A stretch of DNA of 21,616 bases from Apostichopus californicus (lineage: Eukaryota; Echinodermata; Holothuroidea; Aspidochirotida; Stichopodidae): the NCBI GenBank assembly GCA_020650975.1, contig JAIPMN010032407.1, forward strand, positions 1 through 21,616, in the 5' to 3' direction. Within the stretch, counting starts at the first letter, position 1. Each line of letters begins with the position of its first letter. Below are positions 1 through 10,270 of the stretch, piece after piece. The notes under the pieces were generated by a model. The model saw only the letters and a list, made by a program, of their open reading frames with translations. It had not been told where the DNA came from and made no database searches. The translations under genes and the position numbers were made by a program.

Positions 1-164
1 TATCATAATAGCATTCGGCAGTGTTTCTCACAATAGACCTTCATACAATTAAACAAAAAGACAGACCTCGGAAGTTACCCCTACAGGACTAATTAAACAT
101 TTCCATTTACATCCAGTAAATAGAGTCCTGCTTCTCTCAGAGGATGAGACCGCAACGGACAGGA

Positions 165-1366
165 TATAATCCATCTCATGATAGGATTCCCTGCCACACG
201 ATACCTACTACATTAAAACACAGCCACAGCCAAGTAGGCGCTACTTCAATTGACTCACCAATGACATGAGTATCCCAGCTACACCTCAAACCCTAGCTCT
301 CATGATGAGATTCTCTGCCACACGATACCTACTACATTCAAACACAGCTATAGCCAAGTAGGCGCTACTTCAATATGAATACAACACCAGATGACTCACT
401 AATGACATGAGTATCCAAGCTACACCTCAGACCCTAGCTCTCATTATGAGATTCACTGCCACACGATACCTACTACATCCAAACACAGCTACAGCCGAGT
501 AGGCGCTACTTCAATATGTATACAACACCAGATGACTCACCAATGACATGAGTATCCAAGCTACACCTCAGACCCTAGCTCTAATTATGAGATTCTCTGC
601 CACACGATACCTACTACATCCAAACACAGCTACAGCTGAGCAGGCGCTACTTCAATATGAATACAACACCAGATGACTCACCAACGATACCTACTACATC
701 CAAACACAGCTACAGCTGAGTAGGCGCTACTTCAATATGGGATACAACACCAGATGACTCACCAATGACGTGAGTATCCAAGCTACACCTCAGACCCTAG
801 CTCTCATTATGAGATTCTCTGCCACACGATACCTACTACATCAAAACACAGCTACAGCCGAGTAGGCGCTACTTCAATATGAATACAACACCAGATGCCT
901 CACCAATGACGAGAGTATCCAAGCTACACCTCAGACCCTAGCTCTCATTATGAGATTATCTGCCACACGATACCTACTACATCCAAACACAGCGACAGCC
1001 GAGTAGGCGCTACTTCAATATGAATACAACACCAGTTGACTCACCAATGACATGAGTATCCAAGCTACACCTCAGACCCTAGCTCTCATTATTAGATTCT
1101 CTGCCATACGATACCTACTACATCCAAACACAGCTACAGCCAAGTAGGCGCTACTTCAATACAACACCAGATGACTCACCAATGATGTGAGTATTCAAGC
1201 TACACCTCAGACCCTAGCTCTCATTATGTGATTCTATGCCACACGATACCTACTACATCCAAACACAGCTACAGCCGAGTAGGCGATACTTCAATATGAA
1301 TACAACACCAGATGACTCACCAATGAGGTGAGTATCCAAGCTACACCTCAGACCCTAGCTAGCTTC
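165..1366. repeat. 141-bp tandem array, about 8 to 9 copies
   Basis: A unit of about 141 bp recurs, recognisable by CACACGATACCTACTACAT, AGTAGGCGCTACTTCAA and CTCAGACCCTAGCT. Copies begin near 195, 318, 460, 601, 685, 822, 963, 1102 and 1240. Most spacings are 137-142 bp. The first unit is shorter (about 122 bp) and the fourth is truncated to about 84 bp. Each unit contains a small inverted repeat, AAGTAG-GCG-CTACTT in the best copies. Copies are highly similar, which suggests recent expansion or homogenisation. No coding frame runs through the array. Confidence 0.92.
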
Positions 1367-1900
1367 GAAACTCGACGAAGAAGTTATGAATTAACGAGAG
1401 CGAGTTTATGTAAGACCTAACTTCCCAAACAGTCAATAATTGATTCTCTGTTGATTAATACGAGCATGAACCACCTTGTTTTATTGTTTTATGTTTCTTT
1501 TCTTCTCCCTCTTAAATTTAAATAAATATCCTGTTGGCATGACATCGATAACTAATACAAGGACAAAACATTGAAGACAATTTCAAAACCAAATTAATCA
1601 TTACTTTCATTAATAAGTCAAACAATTATGTATATATATATTTAATTGACCTTGCTAACTAAAATACCCCTGAGTCATCAAACAGCAATTGTTTTTGTTT
1701 TTTTAATTCTTTAAGGTTAATACAGGAAATGAACAATGATACTGTTTTGTTAGGTAACAGTCAAACTTACTGTTCCTTGAAATGAGCTAAGACTTGTCAA
1801 AAATATTCAAACTACTAACGAACATCCTCTACATTCCAAGCTCAACTTTCTGTGCAATAAAACAAATTATAATTTGAGAAATCCAAATATCTCGCCATCT
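1367..1900. other. Unique AT-rich intronic sequence
   Basis: This stretch lies between the 141-bp array and the 99-bp duplication. I see no coding potential, repeat or splice-supported exon in it on either strand. Confidence 0.5.
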
Positions 1901-2110
1901 TTTAGAATTATACTCTTAAAGAACTCGTTCATTTACAGAGCAGCCCTTTCTGTACAAAACGGCTCCTCAGACCCTTCATTGTAGCTTTTTTGATAATGTT
2001 TTAGAATTTTTACTCTTTAAGAACTCGTTTTATTTACAGAGCAGCCCCTTTTTGTAAACTGGTAAAGACAGCTTCTTGGACCATTTGTTGTAGCTTTTTG
2101 ATAATTTTGA
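1901..2110. repeat. 99-bp direct duplication
   Basis: Two diverged tandem copies start at 1901 and 2000. Both read TTTAGAAT, then AAGAACTCGTT, then TTTACAGAGCAGCCC, and end with TTGTAGCTTTTTTGATAAT or a close variant. The duplication lies directly before the LINE-like tail ending near 2270 and may be part of that element's 3' region. Confidence 0.75.
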
Positions 2111-2272
2111 TAACTTTTGTAACGCTTTTTCATTATTATCTTAATCCCATAAACTTTTATATGTCTTAACCCTTAACCTGTATTTTTGATGTTCTGTATA
2201 TTTTAATCCTATTTATAACTTTCTCTGTAAATTTATACTGGAATAAAGAAATGAAATGAAAATGAAGCCAAC
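2110..2272 (+). mobile_element. LINE-like 3' tail, plus orientation
   Basis: The segment ends TATACTGGAATAAAGAAAT followed by repeated GAAAT, a layout typical of the 3' end of a non-LTR retrotransposon. A related end, again with TATACTGGAATAAAGAAAT, lies on the opposite strand at about 17505-17570, so these are two insertions of one family. No protein remnant is visible, so the left boundary and the clade are uncertain. Confidence 0.5.
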
Positions 2273-2516
2273 AAGACTTGCTACTGAACGCACTAGCAAG
2301 ACCAGACAAAGTAATCGAAACTTACAGCTGAAAAATATGTCCTAATGACGACCTTCAAATTATCATATAGAATACTATTTATATGCCACACACAGACAAA
2401 CATGATTCACTCGCTGTGAATCTGGCTTTGTAATATTTACTTTCACACGCGGTGATACAGCTTTCAAAAGAACACCGAACTGACACAGAATAATAGATGT
2501 CTGGTTCAGGGGGTAG

Positions 2517-2536
2517 ATTAGGGGAAACCCCCTAAT
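2517..2536. repeat. Short perfect hairpin
   Basis: ATTAGGGG and CCCCTAAT form an 8-bp inverted repeat around a 4-base loop. It is isolated in AT-rich intron and has no evident role. Confidence 0.5.
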
Positions 2537-3481
2537 TTCAGCTCACATTAGTGATTGGTACAATATCTGGCAAAACTGATCAAGTTTACAAATATTTCAG
2601 GATTGAAACTTTGTAGTATAACGTCACTCTGCTTTACGACAAAGTTTCGTCGTTTCGAGGCGTTTGGTCAGCCATGTTAGCAATCAGAATGAGAATTGCA
2701 GATTTCAACTAGACAAACTATTAAAGACATTTTCACGAGATGATCGTTACTCAGTTCAGCAGCCTGGGAATATACATACAGTAAGTTCCATTCAATTCTC
2801 AACATTTGATCACCCGAGTAAGTGTCTTCATAATAGTATTATACGTAACACGAAACAAGGCAAGTTTGGTATATATTCTCAAAAACTCTTCTTTAGGATT
2901 TGAAATGAAACTTGAATAGTCCAGCTACTGTAATAACCTACTTTAAACCAACTGCTCTGAAGGTAGGATGACACTATATAAACTTTCTTAGTCATTCTGA
3001 TTTCACAACTGTTTTCCAACAGCATGAAAGACTGAGAATCGAAAACAAACAGTGCCTGCTTTCGTAAATTACTTCGTTAACACATTAACCTACCCTTTAT
3101 GAAAACTTCCCGATTTCTAAACATATTTTGAAGTGGAGACATGTATACATGAAACTGTTTTGTGACTGAGTTTTGCAATGTTCTCATTAATATGCAAATA
3201 AATTGAGGAGAACATTATTATCATCTACCTACACATATTATAATATGCTATTAAAGGACCTTTTCCTTACAATATCAAATGACAATGAATTAATTAATTA
3301 AATTGAAACCAGCCATGAAACTGATTGACTATAATCCAATAAACTGTTTAACAGAAGTGGCAACACTTGACCCAGATAATTTACAAAAAGTGTGTTGAGG
3401 TTACTGCAACTAGTTGTGTAGTTAAGAGAATCAATTTCACAAAAAAAAAACCTTTATAATGAACACACAAAAGTCCCAAAC
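2537..3481. other. Unique AT-rich intronic sequence
   Basis: No supported exon, RNA gene or clear repeat. A 79-codon plus-strand open stretch (2664-2903) has no recognisable similarity and an unconvincing composition, so I do not call it a gene. Confidence 0.5.
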
Positions 3482-3680
3482 ATGTACTGGTTTGTACTCA
3501 TAATCAAACCATTGTACAAACTCTCTCTGCTTTACAAAGCCATTTCACCATGCAGGGGATATGTACTGGTTTGTACTCATTATTAAACCATGGTACTAAC
3601 TCTCTCTGCTTTAAAAAGCCATTTCACCATGCAAGGGATATGTACTGGTTTGTACTCATTATTAAACCATGTCCTGTGCA
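3482..3680. repeat. 79-bp tandem repeat, about 2.5 copies
   Basis: ATGTACTGGTTTGTACTCAT starts at 3482, 3561 and 3640, a regular 79-bp spacing. Each of the first two units continues through AAACCA, ACTCTCTCTGCTTTA and GCCATTTCACCATGCA. The third copy breaks off after ATTAAACCATG. Confidence 0.88.
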
Positions 3681-4198
3681 CATGTATGTTATGCATGGGA
3701 GTCGCATCTGATATGTCTTATTGATCAGCTTGATCTCTGAACAGTTATGGTGAAGTTACTTTCTTGCCCAAGATATTCTAGAGAGGATTAGTTGAAAACG
3801 TTAGGGAGTCACAACCCCAAACCAGCAAGAGTTACTTACCACTGGACTCCCAAGCAGGTGTCTGGATTCCCACTTACCTTCCAGCTACTAACCCACTCTG
3901 CACCTCGATGTGCCCCAACTCCTTGCCTCTCTCTATCACTGATATGTAAAATCTATTTTGTCAACTTTCAGTAGTCTTGAAAGACATCTTCTGTCCTTCG
4001 ACAAAGGAATTTTTTTTTCCCAAAAATTTTTCAGAGGTTCAGTCAAATCCACAGGCAATGTCCTGCATTATTCTTCTTCCTTGGTTTCAATCCCTGGTTC
4101 TTTAATTGATATGTTTGTTTTCTTCAAAGTGCCTCTCCTACCCCTCTCTCTTCCTCACACTATCCTAACATTTCATTCACTCATGTCTTTCATAGATA

Positions 4199-4450
4199 CA
4201 AGGAGTGTTAGCTCAGTGGTTAACGCCAGTGCCTTTCAATCATAAGGTCCCAAGTTCGAGTCACTCCAAGATTAATGTATGTCGTCCAGTTACAGAGTTG
4301 TTGACAATTGACAATTCATTATCATGGACGTTAAATATGAATCTAAGAGACTGACTTCGGTCAGCTTGCAGCTTTGATAAGCTAATGAGGCTTCTTCGCG
4401 AGTTCCTGCTTGCAGGAGGATCTAATATGCATACATACACATACATATAA
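4199..4450 (+). mobile_element. tRNA-derived SINE
   Basis: GTGTTAGCTCAGTGGTTAAC matches a Pol III A box in tRNA context, and AAGTTCGAGTC about 35 bases later matches a B box. GGAGTG near the start can pair with CACTCC after the B box, as in an acceptor stem. However, the T-arm is missing about five bases, so this is not a functional tRNA. About 170 bp of non-tRNA body follow, including the small inverted repeat CCTGCTTGCAGG, then an ACATAC-type simple tail. This is the usual head-body-tail layout of a tRNA SINE. It lies in the intron just downstream of exon D. Confidence 0.72.
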
Positions 4451-4524
4451 ACCACAAGTGCCCATTGCATGCTAACCTCAATCTTCTTTCTATCTGTTTA
4501 TGCTTTTCTTTTATCTCCTCTCAC

Positions 4525-4746
4525 CTTTTTATTGATGTCACAGCCAAACTCCAACAGTTTCCTGATGATGAGATGATGTCCGTTTCTAGCCGCGAGATGG
4601 AGTAACGAGCGTCCCTCCGGTATCTTCTCGAGAAGACTGGGCTGCTTCCTGAGGAGGACCTCAACGACGTCTAGACGGCCATATTGGGAAGCGAGGTCCA
4701 AGGGACTTTCGTCCTTCTTGTTTAGAACATCGGGATTAGCACCTTT
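4525..4746 (-). CDS. ANKS1: ANKS1-like gene, ankyrin exon D
   Basis: This 222-nt exon has 74 codons and is phase 0 at both ends. It completes the third repeat (KGANPDVLNKKDESP), then encodes a fourth (LDLASQYGRLDVVEVLL, followed by RKQPSLL) and most of a fifth (LLHLAARNGHHLIIRKLLEF, ending GCDINKK). Vertebrate ANKS1A reads LDLAALYGRLEVVKMLL, PNLL, then PLHLAARNGHKAVVQVLL at the same places, a strong family match. The acceptor is TATTTTATAG (AG at 4747-4748) and the donor is AAG|GTGAGA (GT at 4523-4524). GC content is clearly above the flanking introns. The expected next exon, starting with the ALHEAALFGK-type sixth repeat, was not found in 1-4500, so the downstream intron exceeds 4.5 kb. Confidence 0.9.
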
Positions 4747-5611
4747 CTATAAAATACGGGGGTGGAAAACTTCACAGGTTTACCCAAATTGTTTTTGACG
4801 GCTTCCGATAACAAATGTACAAATGGTCAATCATTTTGGAAGATTTGTGGCTGCACAGATGTGTGGGAACTTGAAAACAGATAAGCATATTCAGACCACT
4901 TCAAACTTAACAAATTTGGAATTTTTTGGGTATTTGTATAATTTACTACATTTATAATAATTATGTATTGCTCCCATTACACAACCTTTTATGTGTAATT
5001 TCATCATCCCCAGTGTGATTTTTATGATAAAAAGTAAAAAATTATAGTTGTCTTTCAACAGTTGTGTGAGAGATCTACTGACTGTCGCAATTTCATTTCC
5101 CATCTGCCTCTAGTCACCACCCCCCCCCCACCCCTGCAACTACAAATTCGGAATGATCTATCAAAAAAATTGAAGTCTATAACTTCAAAACCCACATTCA
5201 CCAGACATTTGAAAAATGAATTTATTAACTTGTACTAGTATTATATAATCTATTCACGTATCCATCTCAGCATCATTAGGATATTATTACTGTATATTTA
5301 ATCCTTACGTATATTCTGTATTATAAATATTTGTACATTTTTCTTTTCTTTTCTCCCAGGGAGTCTCCTACCTTGTTAAGTCTTTTTTTTTACTTTATAG
5401 GAGACTTCCTTTCCGATTGTACACAATTGGCGATAAAACAAATAAATGAATTTAAAAAAAAAATGTTAAAAAGATAGATTGCACTCCACTGCAAAGACAA
5501 CAAAAATTTACAGGTAATATTGATCTAATATTTTAGTGCAAAACGTTTACAGACAAGGGGCACATACCTGTAGACAATATAAATGAAACATTGGTTATTA
5601 CTCTCTCTTAC
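4747..5611 (-). other. Intron between exons C and D
   Basis: This 865-bp intron is bounded by GTAAGA and TATAG. Apart from a poly-C run near 5120 and the 5'-truncated LINE listed separately (5137-5462), it is unique AT-rich sequence with no coding signal. Confidence 0.8.
5137..5462 (+). mobile_element. 5'-truncated LINE with ORF2 C-terminus (CR1/L2/Jockey-like)
   Basis: From 5137 the plus strand reads QLQIRNDLSKKLKSITSK, then PTFTRHLKNEFINLY and a stop at 5236-5238. The pattern (W)NxLxxxLKSxxSxxTFxRxLK is the typical last segment of reverse-transcriptase ORF2 in CR1/L2/Jockey-type LINEs. A 3' UTR of about 215 bp follows and ends AATAAATGAATTT plus a run of A (to 5462). The poly-C run just before 5137 marks the 5' truncation. 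It is a dead copy, lacking the whole endonuclease and reverse transcriptase, inside the intron between exons C and D and antisense to the gene. Confidence 0.72.
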
Positions 5612-5686
5612 CTCTAACAGGATCTCTACAACCTCTGTGTGTCCATACTGAGATGCAAAATGGAGGTGTGAGTCACGGTCATTATT
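5612..5686 (-). CDS. ANKS1: ANKS1-like gene, ankyrin exon C
   Basis: This 75-nt phase-0 exon has exactly 25 codons. It starts NNDRDSHLHFASQYGH and continues TEVVEILLE, the core of the third ankyrin repeat. Joined to exon B it makes VNEQNNDRD, the same junction region as vertebrate ANKS1 (VNEQNNDN), with AAQYGHTEVVKVLLEE next in the human protein. The acceptor is TTCTGCTTCTCACCAG (AG at 5687-5688) with a good pyrimidine tract. The donor is GAG|GTAAGA (GT at 5610-5611), close to the ideal consensus. The usual TPLH of the repeat is degenerate here (SHLH), which is tolerated in ankyrin repeats. The exon is too short to find by ORF length and was identified from the protein match and flanking splice sites. 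Confidence 0.87.
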
Positions 5687-6241
5687 CTGGTGAGAAGCAG
5701 AATAACAAACGTTTCATTTTTAAACTTTAACTTCTTGAACTTTAAGATTGTTACAAAAAATGAACGAACTTGTTTGAACCTCACATCTTATCGATTAGTG
5801 TAAACTAATTAAGTCTTTTATAATTAGGAATATAATTAAGAACTTTTGTCTGGTGGCCAGCTTCGTCAATATCATTTGCACCACCTTGGGAGGAACGCTT
5901 TCCTGCATTTCATCCACAATTACTTTACATAATACAATATTTGGAGAAGCCAACACTGTTTATTTAATAGTCGAAAGATTAGTCAGAATAACTAACAAGA
6001 ACCCTCAAAGATTTGTAAGCTGTTTACCAATTAAACATAATTTAATTAATAGGTTCATTGCGACAGGTTTAGTAGACTGCCCAGAGGGTGTGTCCTCTAT
6101 TTATTTATTTTTTTTATTTATTTATATATTTCATTTTTTTTTTTTGTAGAGGAGAGTAAGGGGAGGGGGGTTGATAGCAGTATATTGATCTTCAAAAATG
6201 AATTTCTGTCAAGCTGTAAATCTGTGTATGACAAATGCCTC

Positions 6242-6299
6242 AAGTCATGATCAATTGTACTTTAGGTATTAAGTCATGATCAATTGTACTTTAGGAATT
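6242..6299. repeat. 29-bp direct duplication
   Basis: AAGTCATGATCAATTGTACT begins at 6242 and again at 6271, and both copies continue TTAGG. The unit is 29 bp with one or two differences between the copies. Confidence 0.85.
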
Positions 6300-7110
6300 T
6301 TGAGTTTTTTACTATTTAATGATACCAAAAATGGCCAGTTCTCTGGAGGATGCTTTGTTTAAGCATCTTGGAAGTTCTATAAATAAAATGTCAAATCTAA
6401 CGAGAGAAAGGATCAAACCATCTCTTAATACAATCCACATTGCTCAGCGCTTCCTTAATGAGCCATTTAATTAATCCTGCTCTTCTCTGAGGAAATCTTA
6501 TGGCTTCCACCCAAGGGACGCATCAGGAAGCTAGCTTGATTAAAATCAAATGATTCATCCTGTACTTCAACACTGTCTGTTAAATCCAGGAATAGAGAAC
6601 AAGCAATATATAATATGAGAGGAGAAAAAGCCCTACATTTCAAACACAACTCATACTTTGCATATGTAGAATGCTCATCACATTAACGACAGCTGGTTTA
6701 TACAGGGCCAGCTTTCATAACGAGTGACATTAACTCTCATTAGATGCACACAGTTAAGTGATTGAGTGAAAGGCTCTGTATGCACTCTTACCAATTGTCT
6801 TGGTATTTCCACCCTTCCACTAGAAACGACCCTACCACTAATGAAACACTATCACAGATCAGGAAATGAAGACGAGGTGGTGTTTAGCCTGAAGTAGGTC
6901 AGTGAGCGACCCAGTACTTAAATGTTACCAACTTTAGCAGGCTCAGTAGATATAGTGCATAGGTTGGATGGGGACAGGTAAGTATATGTATCACACTTTC
7001 CATGCCCCCCCCCCTCTCCTCCATGTCTAACCACCTCTCATTAATTAACTCAAGCACTCAGTGTTTGCTACAGTACAGTATACCAGCCATGATTATTATA
7101 AGTAGAACAG

Positions 7111-7215
7111 AATGGTCCAATCATTGAGCAATGGTCCAATGATCCAATGGTCCAATCATTGGGTCCAATCATTGGGTCCAATTGGTCCAACCAATGGTCC
7201 AATCATTGAGCAGTG
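7111..7215. repeat. CCAAT-rich irregular short repeat
   Basis: AATGGTCCAATCATTG and shortened forms recur about six times, giving CCAAT and its complement ATTGG many times in 100 bp. ATTGG-TCCAA-CCAAT near 7181-7195 is an inverted repeat. Origin by slippage is likely. Whether it binds CCAAT factors cannot be judged here. Confidence 0.7.
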
Positions 7216-7930
7216 CTAAAAAATCACCAAGTGCTCTCTATCTCTAGGCATGGTAAGATCAGTGCACTTGTTGTGGGTAGACAGGAAAGCAAGCAAATAG
7301 TGTAGTAAATACTATACTACCAATGACTCTGCACCCAGGGTCAACCATACAACTGTAATTATGTTTCAAAGATTGTGAATGATGAAGCCTCTACCTGTAC
7401 TTATCTAACTTCCTGTTATTTACCACACATTCCTTTCATATCATATAGAAATCTTTATTTAAACACTGATCTCATATCTGTTTGTTCCTACCACCAATCA
7501 GCTTCCTAGAATACCTACTCTTGTTTACATACTCCTTACAATGCTACTATTGTTCATATACAAACATTCCAACCGTTTAGCAAACACTTTAAAGCTGTAT
7601 TTTGTAACTTGTGTTGTTTCATGCATCATGTATTCCTTGCATCTTTTGTACCAAACCATGTAATACTCACACAGAATTTGCATTCCCCTCAAATAAAACC
7701 AGAAGTGGAAGTGGTGACAGCCATGTCGCTATTCATAGTTAACTACTAATTAACTATTTGATTAAATCTGAACATATTCAGAGTCCGGCAAAGTTAGTCA
7801 ATTATGCGTTATTTTGCATTTGTGAACCTTCCGAGATTACTCTTTATTCCATTTCACACATTTTAATTTTAACAAAATGTCACCACTGTGCTTTGATGTA
7901 TAGTACCTCGTAATTCTAGTTAACAGTAAT

Positions 7931-8458
7931 AGGCACACTAAGATACACTTAGTGGCACACTAAGATACACTTAGTGGCACACTAAGATACACTTATAGTG
8001 GCACACTAAGATACACTTAGTGGCACACTAAAATACACACTTAGTGGCACACTAAGAACACACTTAGTGGCACACTAAGATACACAATTAGTGGCACACT
8101 AAGATACACTTAGTGGCATACTAAGATACACTTAGTGGCACACTAAGATACACTTAGTGGCACACTTAGATACAATTAGTGGCACACTAAGATACACTTA
8201 GTGGCACACTAAGATACTAATAGTGGCACACTAAGATACTAATAGTGGCACACTAAGATACAATTGGTGGCACACTAAGATACACTAATAGTGGCACATT
8301 AAGATACACCTGGTGGCACACTAAGATACACTTAGCAGTGGCACACTAAGATACAATTGCACACTAAGATACACTTAGTGGCACACTAAGAGTGGCACAC
8401 TAATATACACTTAGTGGCACACTTAGATACACTAATAGTGACACACTAAGTTACACTC
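7931..8458. repeat. 22-bp hairpin-forming minisatellite, about 24 copies
   Basis: The unit GGCACACTAAGATACACTTAGT is repeated with small variants (lost bases, ACACTAATAGT forms) over about 530 bp. Inside most units CACTAAG and CTTAGTG form a perfect 7-bp inverted repeat around ATACA, so each unit can fold as a hairpin in DNA or RNA. The array ends about 260 bp downstream of the exon B donor in the gene's direction and would be part of the pre-mRNA. Confidence 0.93.
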
Positions 8459-8683
8459 ACCACAAGTTGGTGACACTGTCAACACAACATGCAGCTTTAA
8501 TGCTTAAATACTGTACATTTAACCTTAGGAAGGCAAACCTGACCTCTTTATTATGGATTTGTATGATAAAATATACAGCACTATAACTATTGACTTTATA
8601 AATATGGAAGGATTTAGCTACAGTATGTTAAATGCACTGTTACGAGTAATATGAGAGTGATTTCTTCGAAGTTGCTGCCCTTT

Positions 8684-8734
8684 AAGACTACTGACCTGTT
8701 CGTTGACCAAAGACTACTGACCTGTTCGTTGACC
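8684..8734 (-). repeat. 26-bp tandem duplication spanning the exon B 5' splice site
   Basis: The 25 bases at 8684-8708 recur at 8710-8734, a period of 26 bp. The duplicated segment contains the coding end of exon B (VNEQ) and the donor CAG|GTCAGT. Two identical donors therefore sit 26 bp apart, with GT at 8720-8721 (in frame) and at 8694-8695 (frame-shifting). Confidence 0.93.
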
Positions 8735-8878
8735 TGCCCCCTTGTGATGCCCTTCATCAGGAGGGCATTCAACATGGCACTGTTCCCAGTCCAGGCTGCA
8801 AGGTGCAGGGGGGTGTTACCACGGTTATCGGGAACAATCGGTGATGCTTCGTACTTCAACAGCAGTTCAACGATATCA
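8722..8878 (-). CDS. ANKS1: ANKS1-like gene, ankyrin exon B
   Basis: This 157-nt exon holds one base that completes the Arg codon plus 52 codons. It encodes DIVELLLKYEAS, which ends the first repeat, then the second repeat with NTPLHLAAWTGN, and closes on GQVNEQ. The run from HLAAW to VNEQ is diagnostic for ANKS1A/B, where the human proteins have HLAAWKGD and later VNEQNN. The acceptor is a pyrimidine-rich stretch ending TCGTAG (AG at 8879-8880) and the donor is CAG|GTCAGT (GT at 8720-8721), leaving phase 0. Oddly, the exon end and donor are repeated almost exactly 26 bp further into the intron, so a second identical donor is present. The protein would be a cytoplasmic adaptor whose ankyrin block binds partners; this exon alone does not show which. 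Confidence 0.88.
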
Positions 8879-9837
8879 CTACGACAACAAAGGAGAGGCA
8901 ATATCAATCACACTATTGAATTTCATCTTGTAAATTTTAAAAGCAAAATGTCTATAATTCAAAATACTTGAAAACATGAAACCAATTTTTACCAAATAAG
9001 AGTAAATATCACAAGTGAAACAGTATTCTGCGTGATTTTCTAATTTTATGGTTCAATGTAACCCACTGAGAATTCTAATCAACGGACTGGAATAAACTAA
9101 ATTTCAAATTTCAAACTGCACGCTATATTTTTCCGCCCCAATAAAGACAAAATTGATCAATGCTTTTAAACTTCAATTCATCTCCCCTAAAATATAGTTT
9201 TTTTAAATGTGCAACAAATTTTTAAGTTTAATACTGATGTTAATGACCTGCAACAAGGATATATTTAATCATCAAGGGTACTAATGTGTTTAATTAAACT
9301 GACGGTACTTAATTGGAAGTATGTCTTAATTATCTGAACTTGAAAACAAGAGAATCTGAAAGAAAATAAGAAAGACTACACCGTTAACCAACTTTGGTTA
9401 ATGAAATCTACAGTTAGTTTCCCTATGCAGTGGAGTTAAGATATGTAGCAGCCTATCCATTAGTGAAACCAAAACAGATTGCTGAAGATACACACTGTGT
9501 ATATTTACGACCTTTGACCTAGAAACAATGTCTTCTTTGCTACCCATAAGAATCTGTCAGTTGCTTTCATATTTAGCATTTGATCACTATACACAAAAAA
9601 AAAAAAAAAAAAACTAACCGGAACTTCAAACTGTCTGAATGAATGTGACCAAGGTTTTCATGACAAAATAAAATGCTATATGTCCAGTCAATGCTAAAAG
9701 TGGTCACTCTAATCGTTCAAACTTGACATGTATTTGACTGCAAACCTCAAAACTATTTTCCATTTCTGAGACGTTTCATGGTCAGATTAAAAACTCTATA
9801 ACGCCCAGGAATCAAATGAGTTTGGAATCCTGCAGGA

Positions 9838-10270
9838 AAATACTAGCGAGGACTTTTTCACACACAGAGATGCAGAAGAGTACTAGCGAGGACTTTTTCA
9901 CACACCGAGATGCAGAAGAGTACTAGCGAGGACTCTTCACACACCGAGATGCAGGAGAGTACTAGCGAGGACTTTTTCACACACCGAGATGCAGAAGAGT
10001 ACTAGCAAGGACTTTTTCACACACCGAGATACAGGAGAGTACTAGCGAGGACTTTTCACACACCGAGATGCAGAAGAGTACTAGCGAGGACTTCTTCACA
10101 CACCGAGATGCAGACGAGTACTAGCAAGGACTTCTTCACACACCAAGATGCAGGAAAATACTAGCAAGACTTTTACACACACCGAGATGCAGAAGAGTAC
10201 TAGCGAGGACTTTTTCACACACCGAGATGAAGAAGGGTACTAGCGAGGGCTTTTTCACACACCAAGATGG
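9838..10270. repeat. 40-bp minisatellite, about 11 copies
   Basis: The unit TACTAGCGAGGACTTTTTCA plus CACACCGAGATGCAGAAGAG is repeated head to tail with few substitutions and one- or two-base length changes in the T run. The array lies in the large intron, about 1 kb upstream of exon B. No long frame is maintained. Confidence 0.92.

Larger units (their letters stand above)
5687..8721 (-). other. Intron between exons B and C
   Basis: This 3035-bp intron is bounded by GTCAGT and CACCAG. It contains a T-rich low-complexity stretch (about 6100-6150), a 29-bp direct duplication (6242-6299), a CCAAT-rich short repeat (7111-7215) and the large 22-bp hairpin minisatellite (7931-8458). The rest (5700-6100, 6300-7110, 7215-7930) is AT-rich sequence in which I see no gene. 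Confidence 0.75.

Noticed and set aside
1-1366. A CRISPR-like array
   Set aside because: The 141-bp units repeat over their whole length without unique spacers, and the context is an animal intron.
4202-4271. A functional tRNA gene
   Set aside because: A and B boxes are present, but the T-arm is too short for a cloverleaf and a SINE body follows.
5853-6149. 98-codon plus-strand frame
   Set aside because: No similarity recognised. The C-terminal part is a low-complexity T-rich run reading Phe/Leu/Ile.
6467-6649. Minus-strand frame with VEVQDESFDFNQASFLMRPL, preceded by an acceptor-like TTTAACAG
   Set aside because: It looks mildly protein-like, but it ends in a stop without a clear donor. 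Inserting it between exons B and C would break the VNEQ-NND junction that matches ANKS1.
8651-8971. 106-codon plus-strand frame
   Set aside because: It is the antisense shadow of ankyrin exon B.
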